Positions 1 to 8,801 of a stretch of DNA of 64,000 nt are shown one piece after another (position 1 is the first letter of the stretch; each line of letters begins with the position of its first letter). The DNA is from Cytobacillus eiseniae (GTDB lineage Bacteria > Bacillota > Bacilli > Bacillales > Cytobacillaceae). A program made the translations under genes and the position numbers. The stretch lies in assembly GCF_017874625.1 (NCBI RefSeq), contig NZ_JAGIKZ010000002.1, positions 124,001 to 188,000 of the forward strand, in the 5' to 3' direction. A model generated the notes under the pieces. It ran no database searches. It was not told the DNA's origin and was given only the letters and a program-made list of their open reading frames with translations.

Positions 1-1013
1 GTGATATCGTCATTATGGTTGATAAAAATGCATCCATGTATTTAGGTTCTCCGAGAATGGCAGAGAAAGTAATCGGTGAAAAGGTCACGCTTGAAGAAAT
101 GGGTGGCGCGAGGATGCATTGTACAGTTAGTGGATGTGGAGATGTTCTTGCTTCAAATGAAGTGGAGGCAATTGAATCTGCAAAAAAATATCTTACATAT
201 TTTCCGGCAAGCTTTAAAGAAAAAACTAAAAAATGTGAACCAATCGAACCAAAAGCAGGTCGAGATTTAGAAGAAATTATTCCTAAAAATCAAAATGCAC
301 CATTTGATATGTATGAATGTATTGGTTCATTGATTGATGAAGGAAGCTTTTTTGAAATTAAGAAGCTTTTTGCACCAGAGATTATTACTGGATTTGCTCG
401 AATGGATGGACGAACAATCGGTATTATAGCGAATCAACCAAGGGTGAAAGGCGGCGTCCTTTTCGTTGATTCAGCTGACAAGGCAGCTAAATTTATTCAA
501 CTTTGTGATGCCTTCCATATTCCTTTATTATTTCTTGCAGATGTACCAGGCTTTATGATTGGTACAAAGGTAGAGAGAGCAGGAATCATTCGTCATGGTG
601 CCAAGTTAATCGCAGCAATGAGCTCAGCGACAGTGCCCAAAATCTCTGTTGTTGTGAGAAAAGCGTATGGTGCGGGTCTTTATGCAATGGCTGGTCCGGC
701 ATTTGAACCAGATTGCTGCATTGCTTTACCGACTGCTCAAATTGCTGTCATGGGGCCAGAGGCTGCCGTGAATGCGGTTTATTCGAATAAAATAAATGAA
801 ATCACGGATCCTAAAGAAAAAATTGCATATGTTCAAGAAAAACAGCGTGAATACAGTGAGCATATTGATATCTATCGATTAGCTTCAGAATTAATTGTTG
901 ATGAAATTGTTTCTCCTTTTGACTTAAGGGATGTCCTTATTTCACGCTTTGACTTATATGAGACGAAGGAACTCAACTTTAGTGTCCGTAAGCACCCGGT
1001 ATACCCAGTTTAA
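1..1013 (+). CDS. acyl-CoA carboxylase carboxyltransferase (beta) subunit, 5'-truncated
   Basis: This is the 3' part of a biotin-dependent acyl-CoA carboxylase carboxyltransferase (propionyl/methylmalonyl-CoA type), which moves the carboxyl group from carboxybiotin to an acyl-CoA in the cytoplasm. The reading frame is open from the first base (first full codon at 3), so the gene begins outside the window. The visible part shows the crotonase-like C-terminal half, with the conserved stretches VKGGVLFVDSADKAAKF, DVPGFMIG and AYGAGLYAMAGP, and a typical end in HPVYPV. A terminator follows directly. The exact substrate (propionyl-, methylcrotonyl- or other acyl-CoA) cannot be read from this part, and the biotin carboxylase partner is not visible. 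Confidence 0.88.
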   Translation, partial: DIVIMVDKNASMYLGSPRMAEKVIGEKVTLEEMGGARMHCTVSGCGDVLASNEVEAIESAKKYLTYFPASFKEKTKKCEPIEPKAGRDLEEIIPKNQNAPFDMYECIGSLIDEGSFFEIKKLFAPEIITGFARMDGRTIGIIANQPRVKGGVLFVDSADKAAKFIQLCDAFHIPLLFLADVPGFMIGTKVERAGIIRHGAKLIAAMSSATVPKISVVVRKAYGAGLYAMAGPAFEPDCCIALPTAQIAVMGPEAAVNAVYSNKINEITDPKEKIAYVQEKQREYSEHIDIYRLASELIVDEIVSPFDLRDVLISRFDLYETKELNFSVRKHPVYPV

Positions 1014-1020
1014 ACGAGGT

Positions 1021-1058
1021 ACTCCCTTTCCGTATTTTGGAAAGGGGGCTTTTTTTAA
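1021..1058 (+). terminator. intrinsic terminator of the acyl-CoA carboxylase gene
   Basis: CCCTTTCC (1024-1031) pairs with GGAAAGGG (1039-1046) and is followed by a run of seven T. Confidence 0.85.
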
Positions 1059-1100
1059 TTATTGCTGTATTTGCAAGCATGTTGATATTTAAGATAGAAA

Positions 1101-1150
1101 GTTGTAAAGGCTGATTTCCGCTTCAGGTTGCTCTCTTTCCGTGAGAGAGC
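1101..1150 (-). repeat. remnant of the 300-bp interspersed repeat, inverted
   Basis: Read on the minus strand, this stretch matches the right-hand part of the repeat seen at 56484-56790: GGAAATCA followed by CTTTACAAC, preceded by a degenerate form of the GGAAAGGGAGCGACCTGGAGC block. Only about 50 bp remain. The segment also forms a small hairpin, GCTCTC with GAGAGAGC, upstream of the ketopantoate reductase gene. Confidence 0.6.
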
Positions 1151-1175
1151 TTTTCTTATATCTTCGTTTCTATTT

Positions 1176-1187
1176 TTCTGTTAAAAT
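1176..1187 (+). promoter_or_regulatory. possible extended -10 promoter for the ketopantoate reductase gene
   Basis: TGTTAAAAT fits an extended -10 element (TGnTATAAT type) 32 bp before the start codon. No good -35 hexamer is visible. Confidence 0.35.
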
Positions 1188-1219
1188 ATGACTAAATACA
1201 TACATATGAAGAGGTAATT

Positions 1220-2110
1220 ATGAAAATTGGGATAATAGGTGGAGGCTCGATTGGTCTGTTGCTCGCACATTATTTGATGAAACAGCATGATGTTTGTGTT
1301 TATGTTCGCTCAATACAGCAGATGCAAAGGTTAAAGTCAGAAGGTTTGCTATTTGAAAAAGATCAAAAATGCGACAAAGAAATCTTAAATGCTACCTTGT
1401 TTTCTAATTGGACGGGAGAAGAAGAATTAACGATTATTGCAGTAAAGCAATATCAACTTTCCCCTGTTTTAGCGCATCTTACTGTTGCGAATACGAATAA
1501 GAAAGCAGCATTTTTGTTTCTTCAAAATGGCATGGGACATTTAAAAGAATTAAAAGATATTGAGGTGAATAATATCCTTGTCGGTACAGTTGAGCACGGT
1601 GCAAATAAGCTGAATGTCAATCATGTTATCCACACGGGTGAAGGATTGATAAATATTGCTCTATTTCGGGGAGAATTCACCCCTGGATTAACCGATTTAT
1701 TTGAATCACCTATCAATCACTTTCCATTTGTTATTAAGGATAGCTATTTAGACATGCTTAGTAAAAAGTTAATTGTCAATGCAGTAATCAATCCATTAAC
1801 AGCTGCTTTGAATGTCTCTAATGGAACCCTCATAGAAAATCCTCACTACTATTCTCTTTTTAAGAAGCTATATAAAGAGGTCAGCTCTGTTATACGCATA
1901 AGAGAGAAAGAGAAAGCTTTTGCATACGTAGAAGATATATGTAGGAAAACAGCTGCGAATCGATCATCGATGTTAAAGGATATTGATGAGAATCGGCTGA
2001 CAGAAATAGATGCAATTCTCGGTTACGTGCTTGAGCAGGCAAAGAAAAAGGAGATTGCCACTCCTATTTCAGCGTTCCTTTTTGAGATGATCAAAGGGAA
2101 GGAGTACTAA
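1220..2110 (+). CDS. panE: 2-dehydropantoate 2-reductase (ketopantoate reductase)
   Basis: The product is 296 residues and belongs to the ketopantoate reductase family, which reduces 2-dehydropantoate to pantoate with NADPH in pantothenate/CoA synthesis. The N-terminus is a Rossmann dinucleotide motif, KIGIIGGGSIGLLLA. The C-terminal half holds the family helix SKKLIVNAVINPLTAAL with the catalytic lysine. A GAGGT ribosome binding site precedes the ATG. The gene sits just upstream of the bshC-mraZ region, where B. subtilis carries its homologue ylbQ/panE. Many ketopantoate-reductase-like paralogues exist, so the pantoate role is likely but not proven. coaBC, which acts later in CoA synthesis, lies at the far end of this window. 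Confidence 0.82.
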   Translation: MKIGIIGGGSIGLLLAHYLMKQHDVCVYVRSIQQMQRLKSEGLLFEKDQKCDKEILNATLFSNWTGEEELTIIAVKQYQLSPVLAHLTVANTNKKAAFLFLQNGMGHLKELKDIEVNNILVGTVEHGANKLNVNHVIHTGEGLINIALFRGEFTPGLTDLFESPINHFPFVIKDSYLDMLSKKLIVNAVINPLTAALNVSNGTLIENPHYYSLFKKLYKEVSSVIRIREKEKAFAYVEDICRKTAANRSSMLKDIDENRLTEIDAILGYVLEQAKKKEIATPISAFLFEMIKGKEY

Positions 2111-2127
2111 AGAGGGGAGGAAGTCGG

Positions 2128-2523
2128 ATGGATTCTTTTTTTTCATCAATTATTGCTACTTTTGTAACAATCCCGCTATTAGGCTATTTACTCGTATTTA
2201 TTGTGAGTAAGCAAATAACCAAACATCACCGCCGTTCAGTACATATTGCATTAGATAGTAGCACTTTTTTATTAATTTTTTCTGTGCATTATTTAATTAT
2301 AACTATTTGGGAGCAGAATTTTTTCTGGATCATTATTTTATCTTTGTTAATCATTGCGATCATCTTTGTCCTTATTCACTGGCGAGTGAAGCAGGAAATT
2401 AATTTCCAACGAGTGTTCCGAGGGTATTGGCGTTTTAATTTTCTACTTTTCTTCATGGCATATGTCACTTTAACTGTCATTGGTCTTATCCAAAGTGTTC
2501 AATCATTTGTTTCCATGCAATAA
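2128..2523 (+). CDS. DUF3397 family small membrane protein
   Basis: This 131-residue product is strongly hydrophobic, with about four predicted membrane segments (roughly residues 6-26, 43-62, 66-86 and 104-125) and a short basic loop, KQITKHHRRS, after the first. It resembles the DUF3397 family found next to bshC in many Bacillaceae, whose function is unknown. A strong ribosome binding site (GGGGAGG) lies before the ATG. The gene starts 17 bp after panE, so the two are probably co-transcribed. There is no catalytic motif from which a function could be argued. Confidence 0.75.
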   Translation: MDSFFSSIIATFVTIPLLGYLLVFIVSKQITKHHRRSVHIALDSSTFLLIFSVHYLIITIWEQNFFWIIILSLLIIAIIFVLIHWRVKQEINFQRVFRGYWRFNFLLFFMAYVTLTVIGLIQSVQSFVSMQ

Positions 2524-2622
2524 GCAAAGTTTTTTCTTTTCATTTCAGACAATGATATACTCATATGGATATTAGTGAATGTTTTGGAAGAGAAAATTGT
2601 TGATCAGAAAGGAAGTTCTATA

Positions 2623-4257
2623 ATGGAGATTCTAAATCTCTCATTGCCGGCAACGAACCGGTTTGCTACAGAGTACCTAGAACAAACAGATGACATTCAG
2701 CGTTTTTTTCATTATCGCTACAATGATCATTCAGAATATGAAAGTCGAGTGAGGGAATTACAAGAGCACTCGTATATGCGAATGGAAATGGCTAATTATA
2801 TTGAAGAATTTATGGCCAATTATCCTACTTCAGACCATGTTCATCATTCCATTGAGAAATTTAAACAAGAAAATAGTGCAGTCATAATTGGTGGACAGCA
2901 AGCAGGGATATTAACTGGACCTTTATATACGATCCACAAAGTCATTTCGATTATTACACTTGCCAAACAAAAGGAAAAGGAACTAAATATACCAGTTGTT
3001 CCAATTTTCTGGATTGCTGGTGAGGATCATGATTATCAGGAAGTAAATCATGTTTTTATTGAAAAAGACAATAAAATTGAAAAAAAGATTTATCCTGAAC
3101 GCGTTCTTGATAAAAGGATGGTTTCAGATATTCCGATTAACCAGGATTTATGTATTCAATGGACTGAAGCGATTATCCAATCCTTTGGTGAAACGATACA
3201 TACGAAGCCATTGCTTCATGAATTACAAAAGGCAGTGCATCACTCCAATTCGTTTGTTGATTTTTTTGCCTATATTATTATGTATTTGTTTAAGGATTCT
3301 GGTCTTCTAATCATTGATTCAGGAGATGGCAACATCCGTAAACTTGAAAAAGAGTTCTTTATTAAGCAAATAAATAGCTCTGTAGAAATTACGAAAGCAG
3401 TAAAATCAAAGCAAAGTGAACTCCAAGATAAAGGGTTTCCAAATACTATTGATATAAGCAGTCAAGCCGCAAATCTTTTTTATTATGATATGGAAAATAA
3501 TGAGCGGATTTTGCTTGAATTTGATGAGCACAAAAATGTTTTCATTGATAGCAATAGTCGCTTTCAATTTTCTCTTGAACAAATGCTAGAGCTTGCTGGG
3601 GAATTTCCAGAAAAGCTTAGCAATAATGTGGTAACAAGGCCATTAATGCAAGAATGGCTATTTCCGACCCTAGCTTTTATTGCTGGTCCGGGGGAAATTG
3701 CCTATTGGGCTGAGCTAAAGGGAGCTTTTGAGTTGTTCGGGCTGAAAATGCCTCCAATTGTTCCGCGTTTAAATATTACAATATTGGATCGCTCGATTGA
3801 AACGGATATGAATGAGCTTGGTCTAGATTTACATGAAACGTTGACAATCGGAACTGAAAAGAAAAAAAGAGAATTCCTTCAATCATTGAAAGATGAAAAT
3901 ATTGAGAGCTTATTTGAGAAAGCGAAAAAAGATTTGCTTCAAAATTACGGTGAGTTAGAGACATATTTATCTAAAGAAAACAAAGGGTTGATCCCATTAC
4001 TTAAAAAAAATGAAAGCAAATTAATTGAACAGCTAATGTTTATGGAAGCAAAAATAGAACAAACAGAGCAAATAAAGTTTGAAGTAGTCATTAATAAATT
4101 CGACCGAGTAGAGAATGCGTTATGGCCTGCTGGCTCGCCTCAAGAAAGAGTATTAAATGGATTTTATTTCATCAATCAGTATGGACCATCTCTGATTAAT
4201 GATCTGCTTGATTGTTCCTTTACTTTCGATGGAACACAAAAATTAATAAGAATTTAA
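2623..4257 (+). CDS. bshC: bacillithiol biosynthesis cysteine-adding enzyme
   Basis: BshC attaches cysteine to GlcN-malate in the last step of bacillithiol synthesis, the main low-molecular-weight thiol of Bacillaceae. The 544-residue length agrees with the family (about 540). Typical features are the N-terminal segment VIIGGQQAGILTGPLYTIHK, the histidine/acid-rich FWIAGEDHDYQEV motif and a C-terminal coiled-coil region before the last 60 residues. The frame is open further upstream, to a GTG at 2575. I chose the ATG at 2623 because it has a ribosome binding site (AAAGGA, 2608-2613) and aligns with the usual MQLxxLS-type N-terminus. The gene stands immediately before mraZ, as in B. subtilis (yllA). 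Confidence 0.93.
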   Translation: MEILNLSLPATNRFATEYLEQTDDIQRFFHYRYNDHSEYESRVRELQEHSYMRMEMANYIEEFMANYPTSDHVHHSIEKFKQENSAVIIGGQQAGILTGPLYTIHKVISIITLAKQKEKELNIPVVPIFWIAGEDHDYQEVNHVFIEKDNKIEKKIYPERVLDKRMVSDIPINQDLCIQWTEAIIQSFGETIHTKPLLHELQKAVHHSNSFVDFFAYIIMYLFKDSGLLIIDSGDGNIRKLEKEFFIKQINSSVEITKAVKSKQSELQDKGFPNTIDISSQAANLFYYDMENNERILLEFDEHKNVFIDSNSRFQFSLEQMLELAGEFPEKLSNNVVTRPLMQEWLFPTLAFIAGPGEIAYWAELKGAFELFGLKMPPIVPRLNITILDRSIETDMNELGLDLHETLTIGTEKKKREFLQSLKDENIESLFEKAKKDLLQNYGELETYLSKENKGLIPLLKKNESKLIEQLMFMEAKIEQTEQIKFEVVINKFDRVENALWPAGSPQERVLNGFYFINQYGPSLINDLLDCSFTFDGTQKLIRI

Positions 4258-4288
4258 GCACTGTGGTTATCATAAAAATACTAAATAT

Positions 4289-4338
4289 CAACAAAAAAAG
4301 ACGCGATCTCTTAAAAGATCACGTCTTTTTTTGTTGAT
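4289..4338. terminator. bidirectional-looking terminator after bshC
   Basis: A long stem of more than 20 bp (TCAACAAAAAAAGACG... with ...CGTCTTTTTTTGTTGA) is flanked by A and T runs on the two sides. It separates bshC from the mraZ promoter region. Confidence 0.88.
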
Positions 4339-4455
4339 GAAATGAAGCAATTATAAAAACATGCTGCCTTTTGTAAGGAAAAGACGAACGAAAATGACGG
4401 GAAAACCTGCATTAAGTAAAGGAAATCGCAACCTATCATCGAATATAAAAAATAT

Positions 4456-4500
4456 GTGGAGGAAAGTGGGGGAATGTGGTACATTTGAGTAAGAAAGTGG
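4456..4500 (+). promoter_or_regulatory. MraZ operator (GTGG boxes at 10-bp spacing)
   Basis: GTGG occurs at 4456, 4466 and 4476, exactly one helical turn apart, and again at 4497, two turns further on. It lies in the 55 bp before mraZ. MraZ is known to repress its own operon by binding short G-rich direct repeats with helical spacing, so this array is the likely operator of the whole dcw operon. Confidence 0.75.
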
Positions 4501-4510
4501 GGTTAGCGGC

Positions 4511-4942
4511 ATGTTCATGGGTGAGTATCATCATAACGTTGATAGTAAAGGCCGATTGATTGTGCCTGCCAAGTTCCGTGACAATTTAGGGGAAGCCTTT
4601 ATATTGACGCGTGGATTGGATCAATGCTTATTCGGCTACCCAAAGAATGAGTGGGGAATACTAGAAGAAAAACTTAAAGGTTTGCCACTTACTAAAAAGG
4701 ATGCCCGTGCTTTCACCCGTTTTTTCTTTTCAGGTGCAACTGAATGTGAAATTGATAAACAAGGAAGAATAAATATAGCATCTCCTCTGCAACAATATGC
4801 AAAATTAGAAAAAGAGTGTGTTGTATTAGGTGTTTCCAATCGAATTGAAATCTGGGATAAAAATATTTGGGAAGAATATTTTACAGATTCAGAGGAATCT
4901 TTTGCAGATATTGCTGAGAATATGATTGGATTTGATATTTAA
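4511..4942 (+). CDS. mraZ: transcriptional regulator MraZ
   Basis: MraZ is a ring-forming DNA-binding protein with an AbrB-like fold that controls the dcw operon. The 143-residue product has the expected two tandem SpoVT/AbrB half-domains: residues about 5-50, with [13 protein letters not shown], and about 75-125, with [10 protein letters not shown]. It ends in the conserved ENMIGFDI tail. It is the first gene of the dcw cluster and lies directly downstream of the GTGG boxes it probably binds. The start MFMGEY matches family members. Confidence 0.95.
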   Translation: MFMGEYHHNVDSKGRLIVPAKFRDNLGEAFILTRGLDQCLFGYPKNEWGILEEKLKGLPLTKKDARAFTRFFFSGATECEIDKQGRINIASPLQQYAKLEKECVVLGVSNRIEIWDKNIWEEYFTDSEESFADIAENMIGFDI

Positions 4943-4993
4943 TGAAAATGCCTTCTATCCTCTCACCTCTAACCTCCCGAAAGGTGGACAACT

Positions 4994-5926
4994 ATGTTTG
5001 AACATACAACAGTATTATTAAAAGAAACAGTCGATGGCTTGAATATCCATCCTGATGGAATTTACGTGGATTGTACATTAGGTGGAGCAGGTCATAGTGA
5101 ATTAATTTTGTCTAAGCTATCGGAAAAGGGAAAATTATACGCTTTTGATCAAGATGATACAGCCATTGCTTTTGCTAAAGAAAAACTAGCAAAATACGGC
5201 GATCGCATCACAATTATAAAAAGTAACTTTCAATTTTTACAGCAGGAGCTAGAAGCTTTAGGTGTGAATCAAGTGGATGGCGTATTGTATGACTTAGGTG
5301 TTTCATCTCCTCAGTTAGATACTCCTGAACGTGGATTTAGTTATCATAATGATGCGCCCCTTGACATGAGAATGGATACAGAAGCACATATATCTGCCTA
5401 TGATGTCGTTAATCATTGGAGTTATGCTGAATTAGTGAAAATATTTTTTAAATACGGGGAAGAGAAGTTTTCGAAACAAATAGCTAGAAAAATTGAAGCA
5501 GCAAGAGAAGAATCTCCAATCGGCACAACTGGAGAGCTAGTGGAATTAATTAAGGATGCAATACCTGCTCCTGCAAGAAGAAAAGGTGGCCATCCGGCAA
5601 AAAGAGTGTTTCAGGCTATAAGAATTGCTGTGAATGACGAACTAGGTGTATTTGAGAAATCATTGCAGCAAGCGATCGATATTATTAAGCCTGGTGGAAG
5701 AATAAGTGTCATCACTTTCCATTCGCTGGAGGATCGTATTTGTAAGGTTTCATTTAAAAAAGCAAGCGAGACACCAAATCTTCCACATGGATTACCGGTT
5801 ATTCCTGACGAATATAAGCCAATTCTAAAATTAATTACTAGGAAGCCGATTCTACCTACTGATATCGAACTTGAGGTAAACAATCGGGCAAGATCTGCCA
5901 AGCTTAGAGTGGCGGAAAAGCTATAA
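4994..5926 (+). CDS. rsmH: 16S rRNA (cytosine-1402 N4)-methyltransferase
   Basis: RsmH (MraW) methylates N4 of C1402 in 16S rRNA, using S-adenosylmethionine. The 310 residues match the family length. The SAM-binding region is near the N-terminus ([12 protein letters not shown], then YAFDQDD). [19 protein letters not shown] and the C-terminal [12 protein letters not shown] motif are diagnostic. An AGGTGG ribosome binding site precedes the ATG. It is the second gene of the cluster, 51 bp after mraZ. Confidence 0.95.
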   Translation: MFEHTTVLLKETVDGLNIHPDGIYVDCTLGGAGHSELILSKLSEKGKLYAFDQDDTAIAFAKEKLAKYGDRITIIKSNFQFLQQELEALGVNQVDGVLYDLGVSSPQLDTPERGFSYHNDAPLDMRMDTEAHISAYDVVNHWSYAELVKIFFKYGEEKFSKQIARKIEAAREESPIGTTGELVELIKDAIPAPARRKGGHPAKRVFQAIRIAVNDELGVFEKSLQQAIDIIKPGGRISVITFHSLEDRICKVSFKKASETPNLPHGLPVIPDEYKPILKLITRKPILPTDIELEVNNRARSAKLRVAEKL

Positions 5927-5960
5927 GATGAAAAACCTTTTCTATATGATTGTTTTTAGT

Positions 5961-6074
5961 GGCTAAGATGTTCGAAGGAAACAATTATAAATATGGTCTG
6001 GTTGATTGTAGCATCATGAAGCAAAAATCAACCTTTACCATATAGGTGTTGATGAGCTAGTTTTGGAAAACAGC
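5961..6074 (+). repeat. vestigial copy of the 300-bp repeat (internal deletion)
   Basis: In the rsmH-ftsL gap, a TGGTCTGGTTGATTG block is followed after 20 bp by AATCAACCTTTACCA and, at the end, GGAAAACAGC. These correspond in order to the left-inner, right-inner and right-end blocks of the longer copies, with almost all the centre missing. The organisation is like the deleted copy at 32900-33045, but more decayed. Confidence 0.55.
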
Positions 6075-6104
6075 TAAATAAAAAATGATTGTAGGAGGAG
6101 AAAA

Positions 6105-6473
6105 ATGGGTAACTTAGCACGTAAGCTCCAACAAGAAGAGCGTCATGAGCAGCAGCGTAAATATCAAATAAAAACACCGACAAAATCAAAAAAAAGAAGT
6201 CCATGGCTTTCTCCGGGAGAAAAGATTTTAGGCATCATTTTTACAGGGATTGTTTGTTTTGGAGCGATCCATATTGTTTCAAATCAAGCTGCGATATATG
6301 GAATGAATAAAGACATACAGGATACAGAAAAATCAATTCAAGAACAGCAGAAGGTAATCGGTGATCTTGAAATGCAAGTAGGAGAACTAAGTACATATGA
6401 ACGTATTTGGGCAAAAGCTAAGGAGCTAGGACTTAAATTAAATGAAAATAATGTGAAGGTTGTGCAAGATTAA
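6105..6473 (+). CDS. ftsL: cell division protein FtsL
   Basis: FtsL is a bitopic divisome protein that forms a complex with DivIC and DivIB and helps activate the septal synthase. The 122-residue product has a basic cytoplasmic N-terminus (about 36 residues), one membrane segment (about 43-63) and an extracellular coiled coil (about 68-105). It ends in the typical WAKAKELGLKLNENNVKVV segment. GTAGGAGG precedes the ATG. Its stop codon overlaps the pbpB start by one base, so translation is probably coupled. Confidence 0.93.
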   Translation: MGNLARKLQQEERHEQQRKYQIKTPTKSKKRSPWLSPGEKILGIIFTGIVCFGAIHIVSNQAAIYGMNKDIQDTEKSIQEQQKVIGDLEMQVGELSTYERIWAKAKELGLKLNENNVKVVQD

Positions 6474-8734
6474 TGAGCAAAAAACAGCCGAATATTAATT
6501 TTGGAGCAGCTATTTTATTTGTTATATTTAGCCTGCTCTTTTTTGTCTTATTATATCGTTTTGTTTCCATTCAAATAACAGGTGAAGCTGGCGGTGAGGT
6601 ACTTGCTGCGAAAGCACAGCAAAAATATGAGAGAGAAAGAACGATAGAAGCCCAAAGGGGAACGATTTATGATCGTAATGGTGAAGTAATTGCAACAGAT
6701 ACAAACTCATATAAGTTAATCGCAATATTAGATGAGAAAATGACAACAAATGAGAAATATCCAAGACATGTGGTGGATCCAAACGTAACATCAACAGAAT
6801 TAGCGAAGGTCATTGATATGGAAGCTTCTGAGATTTATAGATTGCTAACAAAATTAAAAGCAGATGGTGAAAAGCCGTTTCAGGTCGAGTTTGGGAAGGC
6901 AGGACGTGATTTGTCTAATCAAACCAAAAGGAAAATTGAAGAATTAAAGCTTCCAGGGGTTACCTTTATTAAGGACACAAAACGCTTTTATCCAAATGGT
7001 GTTTTTGCTTCACATTTAGTCGGTTACGTGGAGAAAAAGGAAACGGAAGATAATAAATCAGAAACGGTCGGAATGCTTGGACTTGAACAAAGCTTAAATG
7101 ATATTTTGACAGGTGAGAATGGCAAAGTTAATTATGAAAGTGATATTTGGGGGTATTTATTAGCAGATAGTGAGGAACAAATTACCCCTGCTAAAAATGG
7201 GAAAGATGTTTATTTAACGATAGATAAAAAAATCCAGACATTTCTTGAAGACTCATTAAGTAAAGTAGATGAAAAGTATAAGCCGAAAAAGATTATTGCT
7301 GTTATTGCAGATCCTAAAACAGGTGAAATTCTAGCTATGTCACAGAGGCCCTCTTTCCACCCAAAGACTAAGGAAGGCATTACAGATACTTGGCATAATG
7401 AAGCGATTGAAAATTCATATGAACCTGGTTCTACAATGAAAATATTTACTTTGGCGGCAGCGATTGAAGAAGGCGTATTCAATCCAAATGAATTATTTAA
7501 GTCAGGTCGTTATTCGGTCGATTCAAAATCTAGACCGATCGGTGACCATAATAATGGGCAAGGATGGGGAACAATCTCTTACTATGATGGCATACTCCGT
7601 TCATCTAACGTAGCCATCGCAAAGATCGTTCAGGAAAAGTTAGGTTTTGAAAAGTTTCATGAATATATTAAAAGATTTAAACTCGATCAAAAAACAGGTA
7701 TTGAATTACCTAAGGAAACATCAGGGAAAATTCTTTATAACTGGGCATTGGAAAAAGTGACCACTGGTTTTGGGCAGGGCTCAGCCATCACACCTATTCA
7801 GCAAGTTCAAGCGGCTACAGCGATTGCGAATGGCGGGAAAATGATGAAACCACATATAATAAGTGAAATTGTTGACCCGAATAATGATGGTGAAGTAACT
7901 AAAACAGAACCTGAAGTTGTTGGAAATCCTATTTCTGCCGAAACAGCAAAAGAAGTAAGAGATATTCTTAAAGATGTTGTTGCTTCTCCAATAGGAAGCG
8001 GTTATAAGCTTTACAATATAGAAGGCTATGAAATTGCAGGGAAAACAGGGACAGCGCAAATTCCAAGACCTGGAGGAGGCTATTTAACTGGTCGTCAAAA
8101 CTTTATTTTCTCCTTTTTAGGAATGGCACCAGCAGATGATCCGAAATTGATTGTTTACGTAGCAGTACAACAACCAGAAATCGACATTCATACGACAGGA
8201 GCGCAGCCGGCATCAGAGATTTTTAAGCCTGTTATGAAAAGTAGTCTTCAATATTTGAATATTGAACCTTCCGTAAAGGAAGTAGCTCAATACCATTCAA
8301 TTCCAAATGTGGAAGACGTATCAACGAATGAAGCAATCAAACAATTAGAAAATAAAGGGTTTAATCCTATAGTTCTAGGAAATGGCAAGAAGGTAGTTGG
8401 TCAGCTTCCAGCTGCTAATTCAAAAAATATAACAGGGGAAAAGGTTGTTTTATTAACTGATAAGGAGCTAACCATTCCAGATATGACAGGTTGGTCATTA
8501 AGAGATGTAATGAAGGTGGCTAAACTAAGTAAACTTGAATTAAATTCAGTCGGAAATGGGTACGTTGTTAAACAAAATATTACATCAGGTTCCACTTTTG
8601 CTGATGGTGACTATTTAATAGTTGAACTTGAACCTCCTAGTAAAAAGTATTTGAAAACAGAAGAGGAAGAACTTGAAAAGGATGGTACTGATAAAGTGGA
8701 GGACGAAGAAGAAACAGTTGAAATGCAAGATTAA
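6473..8734 (+). CDS. pbpB: penicillin-binding protein 2B (class B, division transpeptidase)
   Basis: This class B PBP is the septal transpeptidase that works with FtsW, FtsL, DivIC and DivIB. The 753 residues comprise a short cytoplasmic tail, one membrane helix (about 12-33), a dimerisation domain (RGTIYDRNGEVIA) and a transpeptidase domain. The active site is S320-T-M-K323, with SSN at 377-379 and KTGT at 524-527. Two PASTA repeats lie towards the C-terminus (about 603-720), followed by an acidic lysine-rich tail. All catalytic residues are intact. It is distinguished from the following spoVD by its two PASTA domains and its position directly after ftsL. Confidence 0.94.
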   Translation: MSKKQPNINFGAAILFVIFSLLFFVLLYRFVSIQITGEAGGEVLAAKAQQKYERERTIEAQRGTIYDRNGEVIATDTNSYKLIAILDEKMTTNEKYPRHVVDPNVTSTELAKVIDMEASEIYRLLTKLKADGEKPFQVEFGKAGRDLSNQTKRKIEELKLPGVTFIKDTKRFYPNGVFASHLVGYVEKKETEDNKSETVGMLGLEQSLNDILTGENGKVNYESDIWGYLLADSEEQITPAKNGKDVYLTIDKKIQTFLEDSLSKVDEKYKPKKIIAVIADPKTGEILAMSQRPSFHPKTKEGITDTWHNEAIENSYEPGSTMKIFTLAAAIEEGVFNPNELFKSGRYSVDSKSRPIGDHNNGQGWGTISYYDGILRSSNVAIAKIVQEKLGFEKFHEYIKRFKLDQKTGIELPKETSGKILYNWALEKVTTGFGQGSAITPIQQVQAATAIANGGKMMKPHIISEIVDPNNDGEVTKTEPEVVGNPISAETAKEVRDILKDVVASPIGSGYKLYNIEGYEIAGKTGTAQIPRPGGGYLTGRQNFIFSFLGMAPADDPKLIVYVAVQQPEIDIHTTGAQPASEIFKPVMKSSLQYLNIEPSVKEVAQYHSIPNVEDVSTNEAIKQLENKGFNPIVLGNGKKVVGQLPAANSKNITGEKVVLLTDKELTIPDMTGWSLRDVMKVAKLSKLELNSVGNGYVVKQNITSGSTFADGDYLIVELEPPSKKYLKTEEEELEKDGTDKVEDEEETVEMQD

Positions 8735-8801
8735 ATATTCTAATTAAAAAGGTACAAGCATATATTGGAACGAGCCATAATCGGAGGAGGTTCGTTCTTT
8801 C

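Noticed and set aside
8735-8801. Possible SigE promoter before spoVD (CATATATT at about 8759)
   Set aside because: The spacing to an upstream ATA-type -35 does not fit SigE; not convincing enough to list.
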